Numbered from the stretch's first letter, positions 35,766 to 46,300 are shown. The stretch is DNA of 64,000 nt from Cystobacter fuscus DSM 2262 (GCF_000335475.2 NZ_ANAH02000015.1:299167-363166); one strand, 5' to 3'. Numbers and translations are program-made. Notes: generated by a model not told the origin, from the sequence alone.

Positions 35766-37763
35766 GTGATGCAACAGGTTGGCAAGTACCAGCTCATCCG
35801 CAAGCTCGCCACGGGAGGCATGGCCGAGGTGTACCTCGCCAAGGCCGCGGGTCCGCGGGGCTTCGAGAAGACCCTGGTGCTCAAGCGCATCCTGCCCCAC
35901 CTGGCCGAGGAGCCCACCTTCGTGGAGATGTTCCTCTCCGAGGCCATGCTCGCCGCTCGGCTCTCGCACCCCCACATCGTGCAGATCTTCGACTTCGGCG
36001 AGGCGGACGGCGCGTACTTCCTCGCCATGGAGTACATCGACGGGCCCAGCCTGCGCACGCTCATCAAGCGCGCCGCAGCCCAGGGCCTGCCGCTGCCCAC
36101 CACCCTGTGCGCGCGCATGGTCTCCCAAGCGTGCGAGGGACTCGCCTTCGCCCACGACTTCACCGACCCGGACACGGGCAAGCCCCTGGGCCTCATCCAC
36201 CGCGACATCAGCCCGGACAACATCCTGCTCACGCGGCAGGGGGCGGCGAAGGTGGTGGACTTCGGCATCGCCAAGGCGGCGGACCAGGGGCACCGCACGG
36301 CCAGCGGCGTCATCAAGGGGAAGATCTCGTACATGCCGCCCGAGCAGCTGCGCGCCCAGGAGCTGGACCGGCGCGTGGACGTGTACGCGCTCGGGGTGGT
36401 GCTCTACGAGCTGCTCACGGCGCGCAAACCCCACGAGTCGACCTCCGAGGTCGGCCTGATGCAGTCCATCCTCTTCGAGCCCGCGGTGCCCGCGACCAAA
36501 CACCGGTCGGACCTGCCCGAGGCCCTGCGCCACATCCTCACCCGAGCGCTCTCGAAGGAGCGCGAGCAGCGCTACCCGGACTGCCACGCGTTCCAGTCGG
36601 ACCTGGAGGACTACATCCTCTCGGCGGGCAAGCCCGTGACGGCACAGCAGGTGGCCCAGCTCATCACCCATGTGACGAGCACCGACACCCACTCGCTCCC
36701 GACAACCACTCTGGCCCCGCGGGGGCCCCAGGCGCCCGGTACGCCGACCCACACGCCGCATCCCGCCCGGCTGGGCCTCGACCACGAGCCCTCCGTCGAC
36801 GTGGAACCCACGATGCAGTCGCCCCGGTCACAGCCCACGAGGATGGAGACTCCCCAGCCGAGGTCTCTCGATTCGTCCCTGAGCGCGATGACGCCCCCCC
36901 CGGAGCACCTGCCCTCGGGGACGAGGATTCGCGCCGCGGCCCACGAGCCGCCCGATTCCCAGACGACGAAGGTACGGACCCCCCGCCCGCTGCGCACCCC
37001 GGTACAGCCGCTCCCGGCGGCGAAGCCCTCCGCCTCCAAGGCCGTGGATGCACGGCGGGAGACGGCGCCCGACACATCCCGCGGAGCGGGCCGCTGGGTC
37101 CTGGGGGTGTGCGTGGCCGCGCTGCTGCTCGGCGGAGGCGGCGTCCTGCTCGTGAAGACGAATTCCGCCCCCGAGCGGCAGGAGCCGCCCGCCGCGGCCA
37201 CGCGGCCCGAAGTCCCTCCCGCCGCGGAAACGACGCCTCCGCGACAGGCCGAGCCCCCGACGTCCACGCCGTCTCCGGCCCCTGGGACAGGGAACACCCC
37301 GCCCACCGGGACCGTGGCGGAGGCCCCGCCCGCTGGGCTCCAGGAGACGCCGGCAGAGAAGAGCCCCACTCCTGCGGAGCCGGAGACCTCCGAGCCCCAG
37401 GTGGCCACGCGTCCCGAGGAGGAAGCGAAGCCGGTGAGCCCGGAGCCCACTCCCGCGACTCCGGAGCCCGTCGCGGAGAAGACAGTCCCCGCCCCCGCGA
37501 AGCCAGCGACGCAGGACCCCAAGCGAGCCGCGCCTCGCGCGAAGTCCGCCGCGAAGGGCATCCTGGAGTTCCGCATCCGGCCCTACGCCATCGTCTATGT
37601 GGACGGGAAGAAGGTGGGCGAAACGCCCCTGGCGCCCCTCGAACTGCCCGCGGGGCGCCACAGCGTGAGGCTCGTCAACGAGGAGTCCGGGGAGAAGAAG
37701 TTCGATAATGTCGAGATCGAACCCAACAAGCCCTACCTCCTCAAGTTCAACTTCCTCGAGTAG
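35766..37763 (+). CDS. Ser/Thr protein kinase with PEGA domain (paralogue B)
   Basis: A 665-residue kinase from GTG 35766 (GGAGGGG upstream); ATG at 35769 is next to it. It has the same catalytic motifs as paralogue A: Leu-Ala-Thr-Gly-Gly-Met-Ala, His-Arg-Asp-Ile-Ser-Pro-Asp-Asn, Asp-Phe-Gly-Ile-Ala, and Pro-Pro-Glu in place of Ala-Pro-Glu. A long Pro/Thr-rich linker, one membrane helix near 440-460, another Pro/Glu-rich segment and a C-terminal PEGA domain (Val-Tyr-Val-Asp-Gly-Lys-Lys-Val-Gly-Glu-Thr-Pro-Leu) follow. PEGA domains are often surface- or wall-binding. It is convergent with a TPR-like exported protein. Confidence 0.95.
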   Translation: MMQQVGKYQLIRKLATGGMAEVYLAKAAGPRGFEKTLVLKRILPHLAEEPTFVEMFLSEAMLAARLSHPHIVQIFDFGEADGAYFLAMEYIDGPSLRTLIKRAAAQGLPLPTTLCARMVSQACEGLAFAHDFTDPDTGKPLGLIHRDISPDNILLTRQGAAKVVDFGIAKAADQGHRTASGVIKGKISYMPPEQLRAQELDRRVDVYALGVVLYELLTARKPHESTSEVGLMQSILFEPAVPATKHRSDLPEALRHILTRALSKEREQRYPDCHAFQSDLEDYILSAGKPVTAQQVAQLITHVTSTDTHSLPTTTLAPRGPQAPGTPTHTPHPARLGLDHEPSVDVEPTMQSPRSQPTRMETPQPRSLDSSLSAMTPPPEHLPSGTRIRAAAHEPPDSQTTKVRTPRPLRTPVQPLPAAKPSASKAVDARRETAPDTSRGAGRWVLGVCVAALLLGGGGVLLVKTNSAPERQEPPAAATRPEVPPAAETTPPRQAEPPTSTPSPAPGTGNTPPTGTVAEAPPAGLQETPAEKSPTPAEPETSEPQVATRPEEEAKPVSPEPTPATPEPVAEKTVPAPAKPATQDPKRAAPRAKSAAKGILEFRIRPYAIVYVDGKKVGETPLAPLELPAGRHSVRLVNEESGEKKFDNVEIEPNKPYLLKFNFLE

Positions 37764-37838
37764 GCCGCCCGGGCGGCGCGGTGCCCCTCATGGGGAGCAT
37801 TCGGTCACTGGACGCCGAGGTGGGCTTTCGTCTGGAGC

Positions 37839-38441
37839 TTACGGAGAGGCGGTCACCGAGGAAGCGGTCACCGGCAGCTCAGCGGGCACCACGGTGGAAG
37901 GACTCTGCTTCTCCGGCACAGCCTGAACGGGGCGCTTCTCCGAGACGGGAGCGGTCTGCTGCTCGGGATGCACCTGGACGGGGCCGTCCTGCTCCTCGGT
38001 CTCCTCGTCGTCCTCCTCTTCTTCCTCTTCTTCACTGGGAGCCGGAACAACGGCCTTCTGTCCCGTGACCTCCAGCCGGATGGCCTCGAAGAAGAGAGCA
38101 ACCTTGGGGGCAACATCCTCGGGAAGCTCCGCGCCGGGCCGCATCAAGAGTGCTTCACGGAACGCCGCCCGAGAAGGACCCAGGAGACCCATCTCGCACA
38201 AGATGATGCCCTCATACAGCGACAGCGTCACCTCGCCATCAACTCCCCGGGGCAGCCGCCGCGCGCCCTGGATCAGGGTGAAAGCCTGCTCATACTCGAG
38301 TTTCTCGTAGAGCTGGCTGATCTCGTAGACGGCGTCCCAGATTTTGTCGTCGTCCTCCGCATGTCCTACCGCGGGGGGCAGCACGACCAAGGCGAGACAT
38401 GGAAATCCCACCAGAAAGGACTTCCAGAAGGAGTGGCGCAT
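37839..38441 (-). CDS. Exported TPR-like protein with acidic tail
   Basis: A 200-residue protein. A signal peptide ends at Val-Gly-His-Ala near residue 27. Two helical pairs follow (Ala-Val-Tyr-Glu-Ile-Ser-Gln-Leu-Tyr-Glu, and Pro-Ser-Arg-Ala-Ala-Phe-Arg-Glu-Ala-Leu), like one or two TPRs. A run of nine acidic residues and a Pro/Val-rich tail end the protein. Small proteins of this kind lie beside PEGA-type kinase genes in myxobacteria and may be their periplasmic partners. I know no defined function. Confidence 0.75.
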   Translation of the reverse strand: MRHSFWKSFLVGFPCLALVVLPPAVGHAEDDDKIWDAVYEISQLYEKLEYEQAFTLIQGARRLPRGVDGEVTLSLYEGIILCEMGLLGPSRAAFREALLMRPGAELPEDVAPKVALFFEAIRLEVTGQKAVVPAPSEEEEEEEDDEETEEQDGPVQVHPEQQTAPVSEKRPVQAVPEKQSPSTVVPAELPVTASSVTASP

Positions 38442-39058
38442 GTGGGGTGACCTCGTTTTCTCAACCTAAGCACACTGACAGTGTTGGGCTCAAGTGAAGA
38501 AATCGGGTGCCAGCAGAGGATGAGATATCCCACCCGCCTGTCCTGCTGCGTTACCACGCACCACCGAGACAAAGGAAAACAGGCAATGGCCGCCAGGTGC
38601 GAGCACGGCCACGAACCAGGGCAAACATATCAATCCGACACCATCGGAACTCGAACGGGGGAAGGACTGCCCATGACGAAATCGTAGCCCCGCGCCCAGA
38701 CAGTTCCGTCACTGTCCATGAACACCGAAGGCCGAGCACCCGCTTCCAACAGGGCAACATCCAACCAGTCCCGGCGGTGATGGATTTCACATTGGCCAGT
38801 TTCGGAATCTGCATTGGAAAGACACTGGCGCCACGCGCGCCAAGACCCAGTTGACCCAGATCATTCTTGCCCTAGGCTACGCGCTCATGGCGCGAGACCG
38901 TAGGCACGCCCCGGGGGAGCAAAGCTTCTCCTCCCGACGCGAAGTTCTCCCTGTCGATTCCCTTTGCTCATACCTGAACGGGGCGAGCCCGGGAGGTGAC
39001 TCCAAGGCCCATCTCACTATACTCAGCGTATATCGGGACGATTCAGGTCACTGACATA
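38442..39058. other. Intergenic stretch with decayed coding sequence
   Basis: About 600 bases with lower GC than the surroundings and no intact gene. The central part (38630-38910) is the RCC1 remnant described separately. The flanks hold nothing recognisable. Confidence 0.5.
38630..38910 (-). pseudogene. RCC1-repeat protein remnant
   Basis: On the minus strand one frame reads Gly-Lys-Asn-Asp-Leu-Gly-Gln-Leu-Gly-Leu-Gly, then Pro-Met-Gln-Ile-Pro-Lys-Leu-Ala-Asn-Val-Lys-Ser-Ile, then Ala-Gly-Thr-Gly-Trp, the classic RCC1 blade. A TAG at 38872-38874 sits where the family has Trp just before the Gly-Lys-Asn. After a frameshift the neighbouring frame gives Ser-Asp-Gly-Thr-Val-Trp-Ala-Arg-Gly-Tyr, the next blade, then Pro-Val-Arg-Val-Pro before a stop at 38630. 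A nonsense change, a frameshift and missing remaining blades show a dead fragment. Confidence 0.75.
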
Positions 39059-41248
39059 TCAGTGACGCGTCGTGGCTGAAACACTGTGACGGTGGCTTTC
39101 TTCTCCATGGAACTGGCGCCGCGTGTTTCGCTGATCGTGAGTTCGGCAATGTCTGCCAAGCATGATGGCCAGTGTGAGCAAAGCCCAGGTAACCGGGAAG
39201 GAAGGAGTGGAGGAGCAGCTCCAACCATAATGGCTTCTTTTCAACACGGTGTCTCGAACCAAGAAGGTATTGGTATAAGATTCGCCGCTGGCATTGCCCC
39301 CTGCGTCCGTGGCCAGTGCCTTCACCGTGTGGCTGCCCTCCGACAGTTCCGTAGGCTGCGCGAAGTTCCACGTCCCCGAAGCATCGGCCTTCGTGCTGCC
39401 CACCGCATTCCCGTCCACGAATACCGTGACAGTGCTTCCCACCTCCGCCCTCCCGCTGTAGGTCGGCTGGGTGTCCTTGAGCGCCGAACCGTCGGCTGGG
39501 GTGTCAACTACCGGAGCGGCCGGAGGCGTGATGTCCACCATGAAGGTGTTGGTGTGCGAGTCGGTGCTGTCATTGCCTCCTGCATCCCTGGCTCGCGCTC
39601 TCACTGAGTGGTTGCCCTCCGACAGTTCCGTAGGCCGCGCGAAGTTCCACGTCCCCGAAGCATCGGCCTTCGTGCTGCCCACCGCATTCCCGTCCACGAA
39701 TACTGTGACAGTGCTTCCCACCTCCGCCCTCCCGCTGTAGGTCGGTTGGGTGTCCTTGAGCGTCGAACCGTTGGCTGGGGTGTCAACTACCGGAGCAGCC
39801 GGAGGCGTGATGTCCACCATGAAGGTATTGGAGTTCGATTCGAGGCTGTTGCTGCTCCCTGTATTCGTGACCCGCGCCATTACCGTGTGGCTGCCCGCCA
39901 ATAGCTCCGCAGGCTGCGCGAAATTCCACGTCCCCGAAGCCTCGACCGTCGTGCTGCCCACCGCCTTCCCGTCCACGAATACTGTGACAGTGCTGCCCGC
40001 CCTCGCCATCCCTTCATAAATCGGTTGGCTTTTATTGATCGTCGAACCATTGGCTGGGCTAACCATCAAAAGCGAAAGATATACCTCCGTACCAGCGAGG
40101 CGGGCTGGGCCATCGCCTCCAGTGACCAACACCATACCTGAGCGCAACAGCGTCGCCGTGTGACCAGTGCGGCCTGCGGCAAGAAAGCCCGCAGAACTCC
40201 ACTGCCCCGTAAGCGGGTCGTACACCTCCGCGCTAGCAAGATACTCGCTTGAGCCCCAGCCTCCAGCGGCCAGCACCCTACCGTCAGGCAACAGCGTCGA
40301 AGTGTGCCAATAGCGGACTTGGGCCAGAGAACCTGTTGGGCTCCACTCCCCCGTGCGTGGGTCGTACACCTCCGCGCTGGCGAGAGACCCGCTTGCGTCC
40401 CTGCCTCCGGAAACCAACACCCTGCCGTCAGACAACAGCGTCGCCGTATGATCGTAGCGGCCCTGGGCAAGAGCACCCGTTGAGCGCCACGCCCCCGTTT
40501 GCGGATCATACACCTCCGTGCTGGAGAGAGAGCCGCTTGGGACCCAGCCGCTTGAGCCCCAGCCGCCTGTGACCAGCACCCTACCGTCAGACAACAGCGT
40601 CGCCGTGTGATTATGGCGGGCATTGGACTGCGAGCCCGTCGGGCTCCACGCACTCTTGGCCGGGTTGTATATCTCTGCGCTAAAAAGATAGCCCTGGGGA
40701 CCAATACCTCCGGAGACCAGCACCTTGCCATCATCCAACAGCGTCGAAGTGTGCGAGAGGCGAGGCGTAGCCATGGGGGACGTAGAGTTCCACACAGCCG
40801 TGCCCGGGTCATAAACCTCCGCGCTGGAGAGGTGAATGCCGCCTCGGCCTGTACCTCCGGAGACCAGCACCTTGCCATCATCCAACAGCGTGGCCGAGGG
40901 CTCTATACGAGCCGTGGCCAGAGCGCCTGTCGGACGCCACCCTCTCGTGTCCGGGTCGTACATCTCCACACTTGCGAGGGGAGCATCGTTAGCAGCTCGC
41001 CCCCCAACGACAAGCACCTTGCCACTCGGCAGTAGCGTCGCGGTGTGTTGGGAACGGGCCGTGGCCAAAGCGCCGGTGGGTATCCACGCCCCATTGAACA
41101 TGGCTTGAAGAGCCTTGGACTCGAGCCACTCGCGGTACAGCGCTCCATCCCTGCCCTGCGGAACCTCACCGCAAGCCAGCCACAGCAGCGCTGAAGCCAT
41201 GACCACACGTGCAACGCGCTCCACCCTGGTTCCAGGTAAGGACGACAT
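39059..41248 (-). CDS. Kelch-propeller / Ig-like surface lipoprotein with MYXO-CTERM-like anchor
   Basis: A 729-residue protein from ATG 41248, which has GGAGG upstream. A lipobox-like Leu-Leu-Trp-Leu-Ala-Cys lies near residue 23. Seven kelch-type repeats follow (about 50-360), each with His-Thr-Ala-Thr-Leu-Leu and Val-Leu-Val-x-Gly-Gly, enough for a closed propeller. Then come three Ig-like modules with [10 protein letters not shown]; the last two are near-identical. The end has Gly-Trp-Ser-Cys-Ser-Ser, a hydrophobic helix and basic residues, like a MYXO-CTERM sorting tail. About 28 odd residues follow it, which suggests a 3' frameshift or lost stop. Role: adhesion or cell-surface binding, inferred. 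Confidence 0.85.
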   Translation of the reverse strand: MSSLPGTRVERVARVVMASALLWLACGEVPQGRDGALYREWLESKALQAMFNGAWIPTGALATARSQHTATLLPSGKVLVVGGRAANDAPLASVEMYDPDTRGWRPTGALATARIEPSATLLDDGKVLVSGGTGRGGIHLSSAEVYDPGTAVWNSTSPMATPRLSHTSTLLDDGKVLVSGGIGPQGYLFSAEIYNPAKSAWSPTGSQSNARHNHTATLLSDGRVLVTGGWGSSGWVPSGSLSSTEVYDPQTGAWRSTGALAQGRYDHTATLLSDGRVLVSGGRDASGSLASAEVYDPRTGEWSPTGSLAQVRYWHTSTLLPDGRVLAAGGWGSSEYLASAEVYDPLTGQWSSAGFLAAGRTGHTATLLRSGMVLVTGGDGPARLAGTEVYLSLLMVSPANGSTINKSQPIYEGMARAGSTVTVFVDGKAVGSTTVEASGTWNFAQPAELLAGSHTVMARVTNTGSSNSLESNSNTFMVDITPPAAPVVDTPANGSTLKDTQPTYSGRAEVGSTVTVFVDGNAVGSTKADASGTWNFARPTELSEGNHSVRARARDAGGNDSTDSHTNTFMVDITPPAAPVVDTPADGSALKDTQPTYSGRAEVGSTVTVFVDGNAVGSTKADASGTWNFAQPTELSEGSHTVKALATDAGGNASGESYTNTFLVRDTVLKRSHYGWSCSSTPSFPVTWALLTLAIMLGRHCRTHDQRNTRRQFHGEESHRHSVSATTRH
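39325..40058. repeat. Tandem 279-bp repeats encoding Ig-like modules
   Basis: The stretch from 39501 recurs at 39780 almost unchanged (for example GTGTCAACTACCGGAGC at both). The period is 279 bases, or 93 codons. A third, more diverged unit lies on either side. Such near-identity points to recent duplication or gene conversion. Confidence 0.8.
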
Positions 41249-41683
41249 GGATACCTCCAGATGTAAGGTATTCTGCAACTTCTCACCAGAAACACCTACT
41301 GGCGCCCTGCAGAAGTCACGTTGCCACGTAAACCGTGTTGGCTCTGTGATACGCCTCACTCCAAAGGAGAGATCTTCCTCATACCCATCTTCCAAAAGAA
41401 GGCTTGGGTTCACTTCCAAAAAAGGAACAGCCTTCATCGCCAAGGTGGGCTCGGCGTGAAGTTCGAACTCATTGACACGCGGAAGACTCATTCCCTTTGG
41501 ATTTCATGCCAGCAGTTGGGCGTGTTCCTTTCGGGCACCACTCTTGCCATGGGAGGAAATGGACTCGAGCATGGCCGATGCTCTCTTCCGCCTCGGGTGA
41601 AGTCACGAACGAGCAAGACGTCAAGTCAAGGTTCCGGAGGTTGCCCAGGCCCCGAAGGCGGTGCACCCTCCCCGTCCACGACC
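41249..41683. other. Intergenic stretch between kelch lipoprotein and VOC gene
   Basis: About 430 bases with GC below the local average. Frames are open through it on both strands but none has a ribosome site or signal-peptide start. It presumably holds the promoter of the kelch lipoprotein gene and perhaps of the VOC gene. No repeat or hairpin of note was seen. Confidence 0.4.
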
Positions 41684-42094
41684 ATGCTCCCACTGCGTGT
41701 CTGCATCGATGTCGACGACCTCGACCGGGCCCTCGCCTTCTACACCCAGGCCCTCGGTCTGACGCCGGGCCGCCGCCAGGGCTCCGACTGGGCCGAGCTG
41801 CTCGGGGCCTCCTCCCCCATCGACCTGCTCGCCAAACCCTCCGGAAGCCCGCCCCACCCGGGCGCCTCCTCCACGCGCGACTACCGCCGTCACTGGACCC
41901 CCGTCCACCTGGACTTCACCGTCACCGACCTCGACGCCGCCGTGCTCCGCGCCCAGGCCGCCGGCGCCACCGTCGACGTGGGCATCCAATCGTTCCCCTG
42001 GGGCCGCATGGCCAACCTCGCGGACCCCTTCGGCCATGGCTTCTGTCTCCTGGAGTTCCACGGCCGGGGCTATGACGCGCTCGCCGACCCCTGA
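41684..42094 (+). CDS. VOC family (glyoxalase/bleomycin-resistance-like) protein
   Basis: A 136-residue protein from ATG 41684. It has two beta-alpha-beta-beta-beta modules of the VOC fold: Val-Asp-Asp-Leu-Asp-Arg-Ala-Leu-Ala-Phe-Tyr at the start, and His-Leu-Asp-Phe-Thr-Val-Thr-Asp-Leu-Asp-Ala-Ala-Val in the second half. Near the end is Ala-Asp-Pro-Phe-Gly-His-Gly-Phe-Cys-Leu-Leu-Glu-Phe, the usual metal-site segment. Members bind a divalent metal and act on glutathione adducts, extradiol rings or antibiotics. Substrate unknown. Confidence 0.9.
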   Translation: MLPLRVCIDVDDLDRALAFYTQALGLTPGRRQGSDWAELLGASSPIDLLAKPSGSPPHPGASSTRDYRRHWTPVHLDFTVTDLDAAVLRAQAAGATVDVGIQSFPWGRMANLADPFGHGFCLLEFHGRGYDALADP

Positions 42095-42173
42095 ACGAGG
42101 AGCGAGCACCCATCCAGGCCCCACCTCGCCCTGGATTGCCCACACCCGCGCTCCTGGACTATCCCCATCCCCG

Positions 42174-43265
42174 ATGCCCGCCGTCCCGGCCCTCCTGTTC
42201 ACCCTGCTCCTGGCCACCGGCGCCCGAGCCGCGCCCCCTCGCCCCCTCCCCTTCTCCGAGCGCGCGCCCGATGAGGCCCGCGTGGAGCGCGTGCTCGGAT
42301 CCCTCTCCCTCCGGGACAAGGTGGGGCAGCTGCTGCTCGCCTACCCCCAGGTGGGCAAGGACACCCCCGTCGAGGTGGGCGGCGTGCTCTTCGTGGGCGG
42401 CACCCTGCGCAAGCCCGACGCGGCCAGGGAGCGCATCCGCTCGTCCCGGGAGCGCGCCCGCGTGCCCCCCTTCTTCGCCGTGGACATCGAGGGTGGCGGC
42501 TTCAATCGTCTCTCCCGGCACGCCGCGCTCAAGGAGCTTCCCCTCGCGCGGGACATGGCCTCCCTGGAGGACGCCCAGGTGGAGGACTGGGGCCGGCGCG
42601 TGGGCGAGGCCATGCGGCAGGTGGGCCTCAACATGAACCTGGCACCCGTGTTCGACGTGGCCCCCGCCGGGCACATGTTCCGCAACGGGCGCGCCTTCTC
42701 CGGCGAGCCCGCGGTCGTCCAGCGCAAGGCCACCGCCTTCGCCCGCGGCCTCTCCCGCGCGGGCGTGGTCTCCATCGGCAAGCACTTCCCGGGCTATGGG
42801 GACCTCGACGCGGACTCGGACCATGTGCGCGCCCTCGCCGACTGGAGCCAGGAGCGCGTGCGCCACGAGGCCTCGGCGTTCCGCGCCGCGGACCGGTTCC
42901 TCGGCGGGGTGATGATGTCGAACATCGTCTACACGGCGTTCGGCCCCGCCCCCGCCATCCTCGAGCCCTCGCTCGTCGCGCTGGCCCACGAGGGCGGAGG
43001 CCTCTCGGTGACGGACGACGTGGCCATCCAGGCCCTCGCCGCGCACCTGGGCACCACCCGCGAGGAGGTGGTGCGGCGGGCCTTCCTCGCGGGCAATGAT
43101 CTCATCCTCACCACCGAGCCCCCCGACTGGTCCGGCGGCCTGGACTACTTCGGCATCCTCACGGAGCTGGTGGGGACGGACGCGCAGCGGCTCGGACGCC
43201 TGGACGCGGCGGTACGGCGGGTGCTGCGTCTCAAGGACCGGATGGGGCTCTTGGACGGACGCTGA
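42174..43265 (+). CDS. Glycoside hydrolase family 3, NagZ-like beta-N-acetylhexosaminidase, exported
   Basis: A 363-residue protein with a signal peptide (Leu-Leu-Ala-Thr-Gly-Ala-Arg-Ala). It has the GH3 signatures Lys-His-Phe-Pro-Gly-Tyr-Gly-Asp near 203 and Leu-Ser-Val-Thr-Asp-Asp near 280, with the nucleophile Asp. The usual NagZ sequence is Lys-His-Phe-Pro-Gly-His-Gly, with the His acting as acid/base on a mobile loop. Here Tyr replaces that His, so the catalytic mechanism may be altered. NagZ normally works in the cytoplasm on wall-recycling muropeptides; the signal peptide suggests a periplasmic or secreted variant. Confidence 0.88.
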   Translation: MPAVPALLFTLLLATGARAAPPRPLPFSERAPDEARVERVLGSLSLRDKVGQLLLAYPQVGKDTPVEVGGVLFVGGTLRKPDAARERIRSSRERARVPPFFAVDIEGGGFNRLSRHAALKELPLARDMASLEDAQVEDWGRRVGEAMRQVGLNMNLAPVFDVAPAGHMFRNGRAFSGEPAVVQRKATAFARGLSRAGVVSIGKHFPGYGDLDADSDHVRALADWSQERVRHEASAFRAADRFLGGVMMSNIVYTAFGPAPAILEPSLVALAHEGGGLSVTDDVAIQALAAHLGTTREEVVRRAFLAGNDLILTTEPPDWSGGLDYFGILTELVGTDAQRLGRLDAAVRRVLRLKDRMGLLDGR

Positions 43266-43318
43266 GTCCCACGGGGAGTCCCGTGACGGGCGATGCCGAC
43301 ATGGCATGATCGCCCCAC

Positions 43319-46300
43319 ATGTCGACTTCCGCACCCGCCCCGACGCCGTCCCCGGTCCAGGTCGAACTGCTCACCGCGCCCACGCTCACCTTCGCCATGG
43401 AGCAGAGCGGCGTGCCCCTCATCCGGGACGTGCTCCTGCGCAACACGAGCGACACGGCGCTCGGGCCCACCGTGCTCGAGGTGCGGCTGGAGCCGGACCT
43501 GGGCGAGCCCCTCCGGGTACCCGTCCCCCCACTGCCCGCCGGAGAGGAGACGAACCTCGGGGTGGTGGATCCCCGCCCGCCCCCGGGGCGGCTGCGCTCC
43601 GTGCTCGAGACCGAGCGCGCCCAACTGCGCTGGTCGCTGCGCCGGGAGGACACGACGCTCGCCGAGGGCGTGTCGGACGTGGAGGTGCTGCCCTACAACC
43701 ACTGGCCCGGGGCGCGCGCGCCGCTGGGGCTGCTGGCCTCCTTCGTCACGCCCAACCACCCCGTCATCCCCGAGCTGCTTCAAGACGTGCGGCGGCTCTT
43801 GGAGCAGGCGGTGGGCGACGGGGCCCTGTGTGGCTACCAGAAGCGCGACCCGTTGCACGTGCACACCCAGGTGGCCGCCCTCTACGAGGCGGTGCAGGCC
43901 CTGGGGCTCGGCTACCGGGAGAGTCCCCCGAGCTTCGAGGAGCGGGGACAGAAGGTGCGCCTGCCGGATCAGCTCCTGCGCGAGCGCGCGGGGTGCTGCC
44001 TGGACCTGACGCTCTTCTTCGCCTCGGCGCTCGAGGCCATGGGCCTGCACTCCCTGCTCGTCCTCATCGAGGGCCATGCCTTTCCCGCGGTGTGGCTCAT
44101 CGACGAGCGCTTCCCCGAGGGCCTCGTCGAGGACGCCGCGCGCCTGCGCAACCTCATCGCGCTCGGCCACCTCTTGCCCTTCGACTCCTCCACGGCCGTG
44201 GACGCGGGCCGGCCCATGCTCGACCAGGCCATCACCGTGGCGAAGGAGCACCTCCAGGACGACGCGCGCTTCGCCGCCGCGCTCGACGTGCGGGTGCTCC
44301 GGCTGGACCGCTACCGGCCCCTGCCCCTGCGCATCGTGGAGACGCCCGCGCCGCAGCTCGGCGCCTCCCCCGGGGAGGCCCACGCCCGCATCCGCACCCT
44401 GCTCGAGCGCGCCGCCACCACGCCGCCCGTCACCGAGGACAGGCCCGCCTCCGCCCAGGTCGTCTCGCGCTTCAGCAAGTGGAAGGAGAAGCTGCTCGAC
44501 CTCACCCTGCGCAACAAGCTGCTCAACTTCCGGCTCGACACCCAGGGCGCCCTGCCGCTGCACGTGCCGGACCTCGCGAGCTTCGAGGACCTGTTCTCCA
44601 GCGGCGAGCCCTATGAGCTATTGCCCGCCCCCGAGGAGGACCCCCGGGACGGACGCACGGCGAAGCTGCAGCGCGCCCGGGGCACCGAGGAGGAAGTCGC
44701 CGCGCGCCGCCTGGAGGACCTCGGCAAGGGGCGCGTCCACTCGCCGCTGCGCGAGGCCGAGCTGTGGAACCGCGCGCGCAACCTGGACCGCACCTCGCGC
44801 ACGGACCTGGAGGAAGGGGGAGCCCAGACGCTCTACCTGGGCATCGGCATGCTGCGCTGGGTGGCCGAGGGGGACCCGACGCCGCGGCTCGCCCCGCTGC
44901 TGCTCTACCCCGTGGCCTTCCGGCTCGACCGCGACCGCCAGCGGCTGAGCCTCACGCGCCTGCCCGAGGAGCCGCTGGGCAACGTGACGCTCGCGGAGAA
45001 GCTCCGGCGCGACTTCGGCCTCGACGCGAGCGTGCTCACCCAGCTCGAGCCCGACGAGAAGGGCCTGGACGTGGCGGGCATGCTGCGCGCCATGCGCTCG
45101 GCCATCCAGAGCCGGCCGGGCTGGGAGGTGCTGGACGAGGCGCACGTGGGCCTCTTCACCTTCACCAAGTTCCTCATGTGGAAGGACCTGGAAGACAACG
45201 AGTCCGTCCTGCTCTCCAACCCGCTCGTGCGCCACATCGCCGCCGCGGGCACCTCGGCGCCGCCGGTGAAGGGGCGCGAGTTCCACCCCGAGCACCTCGA
45301 CACCGAGCTGCCCGCCGCCGAGCTGCCCTGCGTCGTCAACGCGGACTCCACGCAGATGGCCGCCGTGGCCTCGGCGCTCTCGGGACGCTCCTTCGTCCTC
45401 CAGGGCCCGCCCGGCACGGGCAAGTCGCAGACCATCACCAACCTCATCGCCGCCGCGCTCGCCCGGGGCAAGAGCGTCCTCTTCGTCTCCGAGAAGATGG
45501 CCGCCCTGGACGTCGTCCACCGCCGCCTCGAGGACGTGGGGCTCGGCGACTTCTGCCTGGAGCTGCACAGCCACAAGAGCAACAAGAAGGAGGTGCTCGC
45601 CTCCTTCGGCCGCGCCTACGAGCGCACCCGACGCACCCCCGAGCCCCCCTGGCAGGCGCGCTCGCGCGAGCTCACCACCACGCGCGAGGACCTCAACGCC
45701 TACGTGCGCGCGCTGCACCACTCCTGGCCGCTCGGCCTGAGCCTCTATGGCGCCACCAGCCGGCTGCTCTTCCTGCGCGATGCCCCCGAGGTGCGCCTGT
45801 CCCTGCCCGCCCCCCAGGAGCTGACCGAGGCGCGCTTCCGCGAGGCCCGCGCCGAGGTGGAGTCCCTGGCGAGCACGCTGCGCGCCGTGCAGGCGCTCGG
45901 GGAACACCCGTGGGGCCCCGTGCGAGGCCTCACCTGGTCCAACGCGCTGGAGGAGCAGCTCGAGCGCGCCCTGGACGAGGCCCGGGCCGCGCTCGACGGC
46001 GTGGAGAAGACAGCCGCGCCGCTCGCCGCCAGCCTGGCCCTGGAGGTGCCCGCTTCCACCCAGGCGCTGCGTCCGCTGCTCGAGCTGGCCGAGGTGCTCG
46101 CCAGTGGGCCCGTGCCCGCCGTCGCCCTGCTCGATGACGCCTGGCCCGAGGTGGCGCGGCGCACCCAGGAGCACGCCCTCGCCCTGCGCGAGCAGTCGTC
46201 GCGCGAGAGCCAGCTCTCCTCCCGGTGGAAGCCCGAGCTGTTCTCCCTGGAGCTGCCCTCCCTGCACGCCCTCTTCCTCAAGTGGGCCCGCGCCTTCTTC

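Noticed and set aside
37764..37777. GCCGCCCGGGCGGC palindrome right after the PEGA kinase stop as terminator
   Set aside because: It is self-complementary with no loop and no T-run; chance is likely at this GC.
39325..40058. CRISPR-like array in the repetitive minus-strand region
   Set aside because: The repeats are 279 bases long, contiguous and in frame within a coding sequence, with no spacers.
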